A stretch of DNA of 64,000 nucleotides from Aminobacter aganoensis (GTDB lineage: Bacteria; Pseudomonadota; Alphaproteobacteria; Rhizobiales; Rhizobiaceae), in assembly GCF_014206975.1 (NCBI RefSeq), contig NZ_JACHOU010000002.1, positions 124,001 through 188,000 on the forward strand. Direction: 5' to 3'. Each line of letters opens with the position of its first letter. Positions within the stretch are counted from its first letter, which is position 1. The notes under the pieces were generated by a model. That model had not been told where the DNA came from. It did no database searches and was given only the letters and a program-made list of their open reading frames with translations. Of the stretch, positions 55,474 through 64,000 are shown one piece after another. Both the position numbers and the translations under genes were made by a program.

Positions 55474-56199
55474 TCAGCCCTTCCTGAAATTGCGCTGGTA
55501 GGTGTCCTGGATCAGCTTGCGCGAAGCTTCCTCGGCACCGGCCTCGTCCTTGGCCTCGATGGCGATGGCAATCGCCTCGTGCATCGACAGGGAGTGGCCG
55601 ATGCCACCGAAGGTGCGCATCGTCTTGGGGATACTGACGGTCAGTGCGGCTCGGATCACCGATGAAACCGGCAGCAGGAAGCGGTTGTGGGCGGCCTGGA
55701 TGATCTGGAGGTGGAAGGCAATGTCGGCCTCCACCGACTGCCGCTCGTCGTCATACTGGCGCGACATCGCCTCGAAGGCGCGGCGAATGCCTGCCCGATC
55801 GGCAGCCGTCGAACGGCGCGCCGCCAGCCCGGCAGCCATCGGCTCGATGGACAGGCGAATCTCGAACAGTTCCTCGGCCAGCGTCTCGCTGCTTTCGGAA
55901 TCGTCCTGCCATGACAGCACGGTGGGGTCGAGCGTGTTCCACCGGTCGGCCGGCAAAACCCGTGTGCCCATGCGCGGCTTGGCCTCGATGAACCCCTTGG
56001 TCGACAGGATCTTCAGCGCCTCGCGCAGGGTCGTGCGGCTGACCTGGAGGCTCGACAGAAGCTCCAGCTCCTTCGGCAGCATGTCGCCCGGCTTGAGGTC
56101 GCCGCGCGTGATGCGGCGGCCGATCTCGGCGGCGATCTGGGCCGGCAAGCCGCGTTCCTGCATCAGCATTGGCTTGGTCATGGCATCCGGTCCCGACAT
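55474..56199 (-). CDS. GntR/FadR-family regulator of the sugar-acid locus
   Basis: 241 residues from ATG 56199, with GCGGAAAA upstream; ATG 56181 is six codons in. The winged helix is clear: LPAQIAAEIGRRITRGDLKP, GDMLPKELELLSSLQVSRTT, LREALKILSTKGFIEAKPRM and GTRVLPADRW. The C-terminal FCD-type effector domain has EELFEIRLSIEPMAAGLAAR, the Asp in SVEADIAFHLQII and HSLSMHEAIAIAIEAKD. Such proteins are usually repressors relieved by a sugar-acid intermediate. The adjacent catabolic genes make it the likely switch of this locus. An upstream extension to 56289 was not used. Confidence 0.9.
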   Translation of the reverse strand: MSGPDAMTKPMLMQERGLPAQIAAEIGRRITRGDLKPGDMLPKELELLSSLQVSRTTLREALKILSTKGFIEAKPRMGTRVLPADRWNTLDPTVLSWQDDSESSETLAEELFEIRLSIEPMAAGLAARRSTAADRAGIRRAFEAMSRQYDDERQSVEADIAFHLQIIQAAHNRFLLPVSSVIRAALTVSIPKTMRTFGGIGHSLSMHEAIAIAIEAKDEAGAEEASRKLIQDTYQRNFRKG

Positions 56200-56296
56200 G
56201 GATTTTCCGCAGTAACAGCCGGCACGGCACAGCGCGCCAGAAATCCCGGCGGCGCGCTGCCATAATTCACAGCATTGGCTGCAATACAACCAGTGC

Positions 56297-57214
56297 CTAC
56301 GCCATGGTCCTGCACTGCAGAGGCCCGAGATCGGCGGCGAAGCGGTCGATCATCGCAAGCCCGGTCGCATTCGGACGCAAGGCCGGGCCGCGATCGTGGA
56401 CGGTCAGTCCGCTGCGCAGGGCAAACAGACGCTTGCCGTAGCAGAGCAGATTCTCCAAACCCTGCATGGTGGAGACTACCGCCGGAAGCATCCTGCGATA
56501 GGTCGCCAGCGCCCCCTCTTTGTCAGCAGCGCGGAAGCTGTCGTAGGCTGCGACCGCATAGTCGATGCAATCGGGCGCCAGGATCAGCCCGCGGCAGCCG
56601 ATGCGCAGATTGTCGAGCATCTCCAGCCCGGCCCGCCCGTTGAAGATCGGCAGCTTTCCGCCGGTCGCCTCGACAAGCCCGGCGATGTCGACCACCGGTC
56701 CCTCGCCTTTCACCAACTGGATGTTGGGATGCTGGCGCACGAGATCGCTGATTTCGGCGGAGCTCAGCCCGCGGCCCATGAAGGCCGGCGCATTCTGGAT
56801 GGCGACGGGCAGATCGGTCGCCTCGGCCACGCGGCCGAAGAAGCGGATATATTCGGCGGCACCATACTGGCCGACCATCGGCGGCTGCAGGATCAGCCAA
56901 TCGGCACCGACGCCTTCGGCGTGGCGGACCTGAGCGATCTGCTCGGCGATGGACGAGCCGAAGATGGTCAGCGCCAGCGGCACGCGTCCGCCGGTGTCCT
57001 CCGCGATCCAGTCCATGACGGTGCGGCGTTCGGCTTCGGTCAGCTTGGACACTTCGGTGGCGAGGCCGAGCGCGGCCATGCCGTGGACGCCAGCCGACAG
57101 GCAGACCTCGACCTGACGGCGCATGGCCTCACGGTCGAGCTGCTCCTTTTCATCGAACAGCGCGTAGAGGATGGCGTGGATGCCGTGCATGTCGGCGACC
57201 GGAAAACGGGACAT
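56297..57214 (-). CDS. Dihydrodipicolinate synthase/N-acetylneuraminate lyase family protein
   Basis: 305 residues from ATG 57214, six bases after GAGGGAG; ATG 57220 is two codons earlier. A (beta/alpha)8 class I aldolase: GVHGMAALGLATEVSKLTEA, ILQPPMVGQYGAAEYIRFFG, and the Schiff-base Lys169 in IQLVKGEGPV. In DHDPS the Y-N-x-P loop supplies the key Tyr; here it reads QNAP (about 140-143), so that Tyr is replaced by Gln and DHDPS activity is unlikely. With a sugar-acid dehydratase next door, a keto-deoxy sugar-acid aldolase or dehydratase is more likely, but it is unproven. Confidence 0.85.
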   Translation of the reverse strand: MSRFPVADMHGIHAILYALFDEKEQLDREAMRRQVEVCLSAGVHGMAALGLATEVSKLTEAERRTVMDWIAEDTGGRVPLALTIFGSSIAEQIAQVRHAEGVGADWLILQPPMVGQYGAAEYIRFFGRVAEATDLPVAIQNAPAFMGRGLSSAEISDLVRQHPNIQLVKGEGPVVDIAGLVEATGGKLPIFNGRAGLEMLDNLRIGCRGLILAPDCIDYAVAAYDSFRAADKEGALATYRRMLPAVVSTMQGLENLLCYGKRLFALRSGLTVHDRGPALRPNATGLAMIDRFAADLGPLQCRTMA

Positions 57215-57225
57215 CGGCATCTCCC

Positions 57226-58941
<1,716 letters not shown>

Positions 58942-59163
58942 GTCTTGTCTATCCCGTTGTTGCTCGGCGCCTTGCAGCGCCGATGGGCTTGAACGCGCCT
59001 GCGGCCATCTTGGCTCGCCCGCGCAGACGCCGGAACTGCAGGAATGATGGCGGCGGATGTTCCCAGCAAGCCTGCCGGCACTCCTCCTCGCGCTACCTCC
59101 CTCGAGCCGACGCATGCGACGCTCGATTCCACAAGCAGTCAAGCAATCAGTCTTGTTTTCTCT

Positions 59164-59169
59164 TATAAT
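59164..59169 (+). promoter_or_regulatory. Candidate -10 box of the dctPQM-dgoKA operon
   Basis: TATAAT, exact, with no good -35 element at the usual distance, so the promoter may need an activator. Transcription would start near 59176, just before the small ORF. Confidence 0.4.
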
Positions 59170-59216
59170 CGGAGTTATTGGGACGTCAAGAGCATCCAAT
59201 TTGCCTGGGAGGGCGC

Positions 59217-59390
59217 GTGAGCGAGTTCGTTTCGTGGACAGCGGGAGAGACGTCGGTCGCAGGCCTTGCGATCCGCGGCATCGAACCGCCGACGCCCGGC
59301 GTTTCCGCCGGCCAGAATGAATGCTCGGCGGCGCTGGCGCGGCACTCGGTCGCGCGCAGCAAGGCGCAATCGCCCAGGCCCATGAGTTGA
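59217..59390 (+). CDS. Small ORF in the sugar-acid operon leader (57 codons), function unknown
   Basis: GTG 59217 follows GGGAGGG (59207-59213), a strong ribosome-binding site, though the spacing is short at 3-4 bases. The sequence starts SEFVSWTAGETSVAGLAIRG and third positions are GC-rich as in real genes here. It has no signal peptide, helix or known motif. It lies between the -10 box and dctP. It could be a small protein, a leader peptide or the remnant of a larger gene. No frameshifted continuation was found. Confidence 0.35.
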   Translation: MSEFVSWTAGETSVAGLAIRGIEPPTPGVSAGQNECSAALARHSVARSKAQSPRPMS

Positions 59391-59460
59391 TCCATCGGGG
59401 GCGGCGCTCTCGCCACCACCCCGGTCATCCCCGAAATCACAACCCAAGAGAGGAGTTAAC

Positions 59461-60465
59461 ATGCGTCTCAAAGCGCTCGCATTCACGCTGGCTGCAGCCG
59501 TCAGCCTCGTCGGCCTTGCCGGCCAGGCAACTGCCGCCCGGCTCGGGCATGGCATGCCGGCAGAGCACCCCCAGGCCGTAGCCATGAAGAAGTTCGCCGA
59601 AGACGTCGCCAAGGCGACCGAAAACCGCGTCGAGATCCAGGTCTTCGACGGCGGCATCCTCGGCGGCGACGACAAGATGCTGCAGGCCGCGCAGAGCGGC
59701 ACGCTCGAACTCTACATCGGCGGCGTCGCGCCGCTCTCCGGCAGGATCAAGGAAGTCCAGATTTTCGACTTCCCGTTCATGTTTGCGAACCGCGAGGAAG
59801 CCGGCGCCGTGCTGAACGGTCCGATCGGCCGCAAGATGCTCGATCGCATGTCGGAGATCGGCCTGACCGGTCTCGCCTGGAGCGAGTTCGGCTTCCGCAA
59901 CCTGACCAACGGCCAAAAGCCGATCAAGTCGGTCGACGACATTTCGGGTCTGAAGCTGCGCGTCATGCAGAACCCGGTGGCTCTCGACACCTGGAAGGCA
60001 CTGGGTGCCAACGCCGTGACGATGTCCTTCTCCGAGGTGTTCTCAGCGCTGGAGACCAAGGCGCTGGACGGCCAGGAAAACCCGCTCGCCCACATCTATG
60101 CCAACCGCATCTACGAGGTGCAGAAGTACATCACGGTGACCAACCACGTCTATTCGCCGGTGGCCATCGTCGCCTCCAAGACCTGGTTCGAAGGCCTGTC
60201 GGAAGCTGACCGCAAGGCTGTGATGACCGCTGCCGCCGACGCTTCGGCCTACCAGGCCAAGCTGATCGCTGAAAACGAAGGCAAGATCACCGACCAGCTC
60301 AAGGCAACCGGCATCGAGATCGATGCGATGCCGGACGCCGAACTCGCCAAGATGCGCGAGATCGTCAAGCCGGTGGTCGACAAATACACCGCGTCGGTCG
60401 GCGCCGACTTCGTGGCGGAATTCACCGCCGCCGTCGAAGCCGCGCGCAAGGGCGCAGCCAACTGA
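59461..60465 (+). CDS. TRAP transporter solute-binding protein DctP (sugar-acid type)
   Basis: 334 residues from ATG 59461, with GAGAGGAG upstream. Signal peptide ALAFTLAAAVSLVGLAGQATA, then the DctP fold: RLGHGMPAEHPQAVAMKKFA, DKMLQAAQSGTLELYIGGVA and GLKLRVMQNPVALDTWKALG, where the Arg of LRVMQNP normally salt-bridges the substrate carboxylate, and FSEVFSALETKALDGQENPL. It binds an organic or aldonic acid in the periplasm for the DctQM membrane pair. The neighbouring dehydratase, kinase and aldolase point to a sugar acid. First annotated gene of the operon. Confidence 0.95.
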   Translation: MRLKALAFTLAAAVSLVGLAGQATAARLGHGMPAEHPQAVAMKKFAEDVAKATENRVEIQVFDGGILGGDDKMLQAAQSGTLELYIGGVAPLSGRIKEVQIFDFPFMFANREEAGAVLNGPIGRKMLDRMSEIGLTGLAWSEFGFRNLTNGQKPIKSVDDISGLKLRVMQNPVALDTWKALGANAVTMSFSEVFSALETKALDGQENPLAHIYANRIYEVQKYITVTNHVYSPVAIVASKTWFEGLSEADRKAVMTAAADASAYQAKLIAENEGKITDQLKATGIEIDAMPDAELAKMREIVKPVVDKYTASVGADFVAEFTAAVEAARKGAAN

Positions 60466-60479
60466 CACGCAAGCCAAGA

Positions 60480-60509
60480 GATGCCGCAGGCGGGAACGCC
60501 TGCGGCATC
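60480..60509 (+). repeat. Perfect intercistronic hairpin between dctP and dctQ
   Basis: GATGCCGCAGGCG (60480-60492) and CGCCTGCGGCATC (60497-60509) pair without mismatch over 13 bp, with a GGAA tetraloop, 14 bp after the dctP stop. No T-run follows, so it likely stabilises dctP mRNA or reduces read-through. Confidence 0.8.
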
Positions 60510-60547
60510 TCCGCATGTGTCCCTGATCCATTCGGGAGGTCCGAACA

Positions 60548-61093
60548 ATGACGCGTCTCGTCGACAGATTTTTTCAGCTGCTTGAAACCGTCATGGTGGT
60601 CTGCATAGCCGGCATGTTCGTGATGGTGCTTGGCAACGTCATCTTGCGCGCCGGGTTCAACACCGGCATCGACATCTCCGAAGAGCTGCCGCGCTTCCTG
60701 TTCATCTGGCTGACCTTCATCGGGGCCGTGGTGGCGATGCGGGAGAACCGGCATCTCGGCGTCGACACCGTCGTCCTGGCACTGCCCGTCAGGTGGCGGC
60801 GGATATGCTGGACGATCTCCCAGATCCTGATCTTCGTGTGCAGCGTCTACATCTTCGTCGGCACCTTCATGCAGCACGAGATCAACGCCAACACCATTTC
60901 GACGGTCATGCAGCTGCCCATGAGCTGGGTCTACGGCGTGACCCTCATAACCGGCGCGCTGATGGCTGCGCTCTGCATCCACAATCTGGTTCGTCTGGCG
61001 CGTGGCCAGGTCCGCGACGACGAACTCATTCAGGTCGAGGAAGAAGGCATGCACGAGGTCGATTCCAGCGTTCAGGCGGCGCGCAAATCATGA
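60548..61093 (+). CDS. TRAP transporter small permease DctQ
   Basis: 181 residues with four membrane helices: FFQLLETVMVVCIAGMFVMV, RFLFIWLTFIGAVVAMRENR, WTISQILIFVCSVYIFVGTF and VYGVTLITGALMAALCIHNL. The FIWLTFIGAVVAMRENRHLG motif is the DctQ hallmark. It forms the transport core with DctM and docks the loaded DctP. Starts 82 bp after dctP, just past the intercistronic hairpin, and overlaps dctM as ATGA (61090-61093). Confidence 0.95.
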   Translation: MTRLVDRFFQLLETVMVVCIAGMFVMVLGNVILRAGFNTGIDISEELPRFLFIWLTFIGAVVAMRENRHLGVDTVVLALPVRWRRICWTISQILIFVCSVYIFVGTFMQHEINANTISTVMQLPMSWVYGVTLITGALMAALCIHNLVRLARGQVRDDELIQVEEEGMHEVDSSVQAARKS

Positions 61094-62370
61094 CCATCCT
61101 CATCTTCGTCGTTTCGCTGCTTGGGGCGATGGCGATCGGCATGCCGGTCGCAATGGCCCTCGTCGTGTCGGGCCTCGCCCTGATGTTCCACATGGGCATG
61201 ACCGATCCCCAGATCATCGTGCAGAACATGTGGGACGGCGCCAACAGCTTCCCTCTGCTTGCCGTGCCGTTCTTCATGCTGGCCGGCGAATTCATGAATG
61301 CCGGCGGCATCACCCGGCGCATCATCCACATGGCTATGGCGTGGGTGGGACACCTGCGCGGCGGCCTCGGCTTCGTGGCGATCGGTGCTGCCGTCGTCAT
61401 GGCCTCGCTCTCCGGCTCGGCCGTCGCTGACACGGCAGCGCTGGCCGCAGTGCTGCTGCCGATGATGCGGCAGGCAGGCTACGACCCCTACCGCTCCGGC
61501 GGCCTGATCGCAGCCGGCGGCATCATCGCTCCCGTCATCCCGCCGTCCATCGGCATGATCCTGTACGGCGTCGCCGCCCAGGTCTCGATCTCCAAGCTTT
61601 TCCTCGCCGGCATCGTGCCCGGCATCCTCATGGGCACGTCGCTGCTGGTGACGTGGATGTATGTCGCCCGCAAGGACAAGATCGAGGTGGCGCCCAAGCC
61701 GCCGCTCAAGGAGCGGCTTCGCCTCACGCTCGACAGCTTCTGGGGCCTGATGCTGCCGGTCATCATCATCGGCGGTCTCAAGGGCGGCTTCTTCACGCCG
61801 ACCGAAGCCGCTGTCGTGGCGGCCATGTACGCCTTGATCATCGGCCTGTTCGTCAACCGCGAGCTGAAGTTTGGCCAGCTCTACGGTCTCCTGCTCAATG
61901 CCGCGAAGACGACGTCGGTGGTGATGTTCCTGGTCGCAGCAGCCTCGGTCTCGGCCTGGCTGATCGCCGCGGCCAACATGCCGGCCCAGATGGTGGCGCT
62001 GCTGGAGCCGATCATGGACAACCAGATGCTGCTCATCCTGGTGCTGATGGTGCTGGTGCTGATCGTCGGCAGCGCGCTCGACTTCGCGCCCACCATCCTG
62101 ATCCTGACCCCGGTTCTGGTGCCGGTGCTGAAGCAGGCCGGCATCGACCCGGTCTATTTCGGCGTGCTGTTCATCATGAACAACGCGATCGGGCTGATCA
62201 CCCCGCCCGTCGGCACGGTGCTCAACGTCGTCTGCGGCGTCGGCAACATGCGCATGGGCAAGCTGATGAAGGGCATCTGGCCGTTCCTCCTGGCCGAGAC
62301 CGTGGTGCTGTTCCTGCTCGTGCTGTTCCCCGAACTGGTGATGGCACCGATGCGCTGGATGAGCCAGTGA
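61090..62370 (+). CDS. TRAP transporter large permease DctM
   Basis: 426 residues from ATG 61090, coupled to dctQ by a four-base overlap. Eleven or so helices with DctM signatures: AMAIGMPVAMALVVSGLALM, FMLAGEFMNAGGITRRIIHM, SGSAVADTAALAAVLLPMMR, GGIIAPVIPPSIGMILYGVA and NNAIGLITPPVGTVLNVVCG. This is the Na+-driven transport subunit. The open frame extends upstream to 60793 but that region is dctQ in another frame. dgoK starts 40 bp later. Confidence 0.96.
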   Translation: MTILIFVVSLLGAMAIGMPVAMALVVSGLALMFHMGMTDPQIIVQNMWDGANSFPLLAVPFFMLAGEFMNAGGITRRIIHMAMAWVGHLRGGLGFVAIGAAVVMASLSGSAVADTAALAAVLLPMMRQAGYDPYRSGGLIAAGGIIAPVIPPSIGMILYGVAAQVSISKLFLAGIVPGILMGTSLLVTWMYVARKDKIEVAPKPPLKERLRLTLDSFWGLMLPVIIIGGLKGGFFTPTEAAVVAAMYALIIGLFVNRELKFGQLYGLLLNAAKTTSVVMFLVAAASVSAWLIAAANMPAQMVALLEPIMDNQMLLILVLMVLVLIVGSALDFAPTILILTPVLVPVLKQAGIDPVYFGVLFIMNNAIGLITPPVGTVLNVVCGVGNMRMGKLMKGIWPFLLAETVVLFLLVLFPELVMAPMRWMSQ

Positions 62371-62410
62371 CGACGCCAACGCTCCCGAAATCACGCCAAG
62401 GATCGCCTAC

Positions 62411-63361
62411 ATGAGCATCTCGCAGGATACCTCCATAGCCTCGACCGCAGCGCAGGGCGATGCGTTCTGCGTGGCGGTCGACTGGGGCACCAGCAGCTTC
62501 CGAGCCTGGCTTCTGGCCCGGGACGGCAAGGTGCTGGCGGAAAGCCGCGGGCCAGAGGGCATGACGCATTGCGTGACGTCGGGCTTCGAGCCGGTGCTGC
62601 GCGCGCACCTGGTGAAGCTGGCGGCACCGGCATCCCTGCCGATCCTGATCTGCGGCATGGCCGGGGCGCGTCAGGGCTGGGTCGAGGCGCCCTATGTCGA
62701 CGCGCCGACACGGCTGACCGACTTCGCGACCAGAGCCGTCCGCGTGCCGAACGGCTTTGCCGACATCCGCATCCTGCCCGGCATCGCCCAGCGCGACCCG
62801 CTGGCGCCCGAGGTGATGCGCGGGGAAGAGACCCAGCTTCTCGGTCTCGGCGCGGGTGTGGCGCGCCAGCTCGTCTGCATGCCGGGCACCCACAGCAAAT
62901 GGGTGGTGCTCGAAGATGGCTGGCTGAGGCGGTTTGCGACCCTGATGACAGGCGAGCTCTTCGGCCTGCTCAGCAAACATTCCACCCTCGCCTTCGCCAT
63001 CGAGGCCGACGTCAAGTTCGGCACCGATGCGCCGGCCTTCCTCAACGCCCTCGACAAGGGCGCTGCAGACCCGTGCCTGGCATTGAGCAGGCTGTTCGGC
63101 GTCCGCGCCGCGCAACTGCTCGGCTTCGAGACCAGGAGCGATGGCGCGGCACACCTCTCCGGCCTGCTGATCGGGGCTGAAGTGCTGGCCGCCAGGCAGA
63201 ACTTCCCCGACCACGCCGACGTCACCCTGGTGGCCTCGGGGTCGGTGGCCGATCTCTATCGGGCGGCACTCCAGCGCGTCGGCTTGAACGTCAAGCACGT
63301 CGACGCCGACCACGCCGTCCGCCAGGGCCTTTATCTGGCCGCGCATTCACTCTGGGCATAA
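62411..63361 (+). CDS. dgoK: 2-dehydro-3-deoxygalactonokinase
   Basis: 316 residues from ATG 62411. It phosphorylates 2-keto-3-deoxygalactonate at C6 using ATP. ASKHA-fold kinase marks: FCVAVDWGTSSFRAWLL (phosphate 1), ILICGMAGARQGWVEAPYVD, CMPGTHSKWVVLEDG (DgoK hallmark) and TLVASGSVADLYRAALQRVG (late nucleotide loop). It follows dctM by 40 bp and precedes dgoA by 12 bp. Pairing with dgoA defines the DeLey-Doudoroff end of the pathway. Confidence 0.95.
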   Translation: MSISQDTSIASTAAQGDAFCVAVDWGTSSFRAWLLARDGKVLAESRGPEGMTHCVTSGFEPVLRAHLVKLAAPASLPILICGMAGARQGWVEAPYVDAPTRLTDFATRAVRVPNGFADIRILPGIAQRDPLAPEVMRGEETQLLGLGAGVARQLVCMPGTHSKWVVLEDGWLRRFATLMTGELFGLLSKHSTLAFAIEADVKFGTDAPAFLNALDKGAADPCLALSRLFGVRAAQLLGFETRSDGAAHLSGLLIGAEVLAARQNFPDHADVTLVASGSVADLYRAALQRVGLNVKHVDADHAVRQGLYLAAHSLWA

Positions 63362-63373
63362 GGAACAAAGAAC

Positions 63374-64000
63374 ATGGCCTCAATCATCGCCTGGCCGCAG
63401 CTGCAGCGTTCGCTCGTCGCCATCCTGCGCGGCATCAAGCCGGCGGAAGCCGAATCGATCGTCGGCACGCTGGTCGAGGAAGGCTTCGAACTGATCGAGA
63501 TCCCGCTCAACTCGCCAGATCCCTACACCTCGATTCGCAAGGCGGTAGACGCATTCGGCAGCACGTGCGTGATCGGTGCCGGAACCGTGCTTTCCGCCGA
63601 ACAGGTCGACCGGCTGGCCGATGCGGGCGGCCGCCTCGTGGTCAGCCCGAACATCGAACCTTCGGTGATCGCGCGCGCGTCGGAGCACAAGATGCTGACC
63701 ATGCCGGGCGTCTTCACGCCGACCGAAGCGTTGCTGGCGATCAAATGCGGAGCGTCCGCGCTCAAGTTCTTCCCCGGCAGCGTGCTCGGCACAAGCGGGG
63801 TCGCGGCGATCAAGACCATCCTGCCCGCCGAAACGATCGTCGGTGTCGTCGGCGGCGTCTCAGAGGCGTCTTTCGCAGACTTCAGAAAGATCGGCGTGTC
63901 GACCTTCGGCACGGGGTCAAACCTCTATGCGCCGGGCGACGACGCAGCGACAGTGCGCGGCAAGGCCCGCCGGTTGATCGCGGCCTACGATCAGGCAGCA
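63374..64000 (+). CDS. dgoA: 2-dehydro-3-deoxy-6-phosphogalactonate aldolase (3' end outside the window)
   Basis: 209 codons are open to the window edge with no stop, so the gene is nearly complete (the family is about 205-215 residues). It cleaves 2-keto-3-deoxy-6-phosphogalactonate to pyruvate and glyceraldehyde 3-phosphate. Class I KDPG/KDPGal aldolase features: LVAILRGIKPAEAESIVGTL, the catalytic Glu42 in LIEIPLNSPDP, GAGTVLSAEQVDRLADAGG, and the Schiff-base Lys131 in ALKFFPGSVLG. IEIPLNSPDP rather than IEVTLRTP marks the DgoA branch. ATG 63374 starts 12 bp after dgoK. Confidence 0.95.
   Translation, partial: MASIIAWPQLQRSLVAILRGIKPAEAESIVGTLVEEGFELIEIPLNSPDPYTSIRKAVDAFGSTCVIGAGTVLSAEQVDRLADAGGRLVVSPNIEPSVIARASEHKMLTMPGVFTPTEALLAIKCGASALKFFPGSVLGTSGVAAIKTILPAETIVGVVGGVSEASFADFRKIGVSTFGTGSNLYAPGDDAATVRGKARRLIAAYDQAA

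Larger units (their letters stand above)
58942..59460. other. 519-bp divergent control region of the sugar-acid locus, with a small ORF
   Basis: The region separates the dehydratase gene and dctP. A -10-like TATAAT (59164-59169) lies on the plus strand, with no strong -35 at 16-18 bp. A 57-codon ORF (59217-59390, listed separately) follows. I found no convincing GntR-type palindrome by eye. The left part (58942-59150) shows no gene; remaining open frames on either strand have no motif. Confidence 0.55.

Overview
This 64 kb window is high-GC chromosomal DNA from an alphaproteobacterium of the order Hyphomicrobiales. The closest fit is the Mesorhizobium/Aminobacter group (Phyllobacteriaceae). 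The basis is the gene content: DUF2093 and DUF4170 proteins, the aapJQMP general amino-acid transporter, an NDUFS4-type complex I accessory protein, a CIRCE-controlled groESL operon, and pmbA-cysQ-DUF4170-acyltransferase-waaA-lpxK in one direction. This is an inference from families and layout, not a taxonomic assignment. Nearly all of the window is chromosomal housekeeping DNA. I saw no integrase, transposase, phage gene, CRISPR array or rRNA.

Layout. 0-2.9 kb: end of a LysR regulator, mutL, DUF2093. 2.8-8.4 kb (minus strand): envelope and maintenance run pmbA, cysQ-like phosphatase, DUF4170, DUF374 acyltransferase, waaA, lpxK. 8.5-17.5 kb: MATE exporter, patatin, an M16 peptidase pair, rsmD, an RluB-type pseudouridine synthase with long repeat-rich tails, tadA, a lipoprotein. 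17.7-24.3 kb: ileS, MipA/OmpV, HdeD, ribF, a HAD phosphatase. 24.5-29.9 kb: an orphan TadG-like von Willebrand A protein and a marR-emrA-emrB drug-efflux operon. 30-36 kb: a Tat-exported DsbA-like protein, groES-groEL, a patatin lipoprotein, fumC. 36-43 kb: two DoxX proteins, ppx-ppk, a zinc-finger protein, an FAD monooxygenase, DUF2459. 43.4-47.7 kb: aapJQMP. 48-53.2 kb: PAP2, cystathionine beta-lyase, a cupin, an XRE-cupin regulator and an Amt transporter with a small membrane partner. 53.7-55.3 kb: a beta-barrel protein, tRNA-Arg(TCT), the NDUFS4-like gene, tRNA-Pro(TGG). 55.5-64 kb: a divergent sugar-acid catabolic locus.

How genes work together. The last 8.5 kb looks like one regulon. 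A GntR/FadR regulator, a DHDPS-family lyase and an IlvD/Edd sugar-acid dehydratase face a TRAP transporter (dctPQM), 2-keto-3-deoxygalactonate kinase and the phospho-aldolase. This gives uptake, dehydration, phosphorylation and cleavage of an aldonic acid, with a possible second branch through the DHDPS-type enzyme. waaA, the acyltransferase and lpxK serve lipid A/Kdo assembly. ppx and ppk, overlapping by one base, turn polyphosphate over. AapJQMP imports amino acids.

The most unusual points are: an Amt transporter with a 79-residue one-helix partner and no glnK in view; a well-primed 57-codon ORF in the leader of the sugar-acid operon; perfect hairpins directly after both transporter binding-protein genes; a likely CTG start for lpxK; and divergent metC/PAP2 start codons that overlap. 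None of these is proven to be a new system. The Amt module and the sugar-acid locus are the best candidates.
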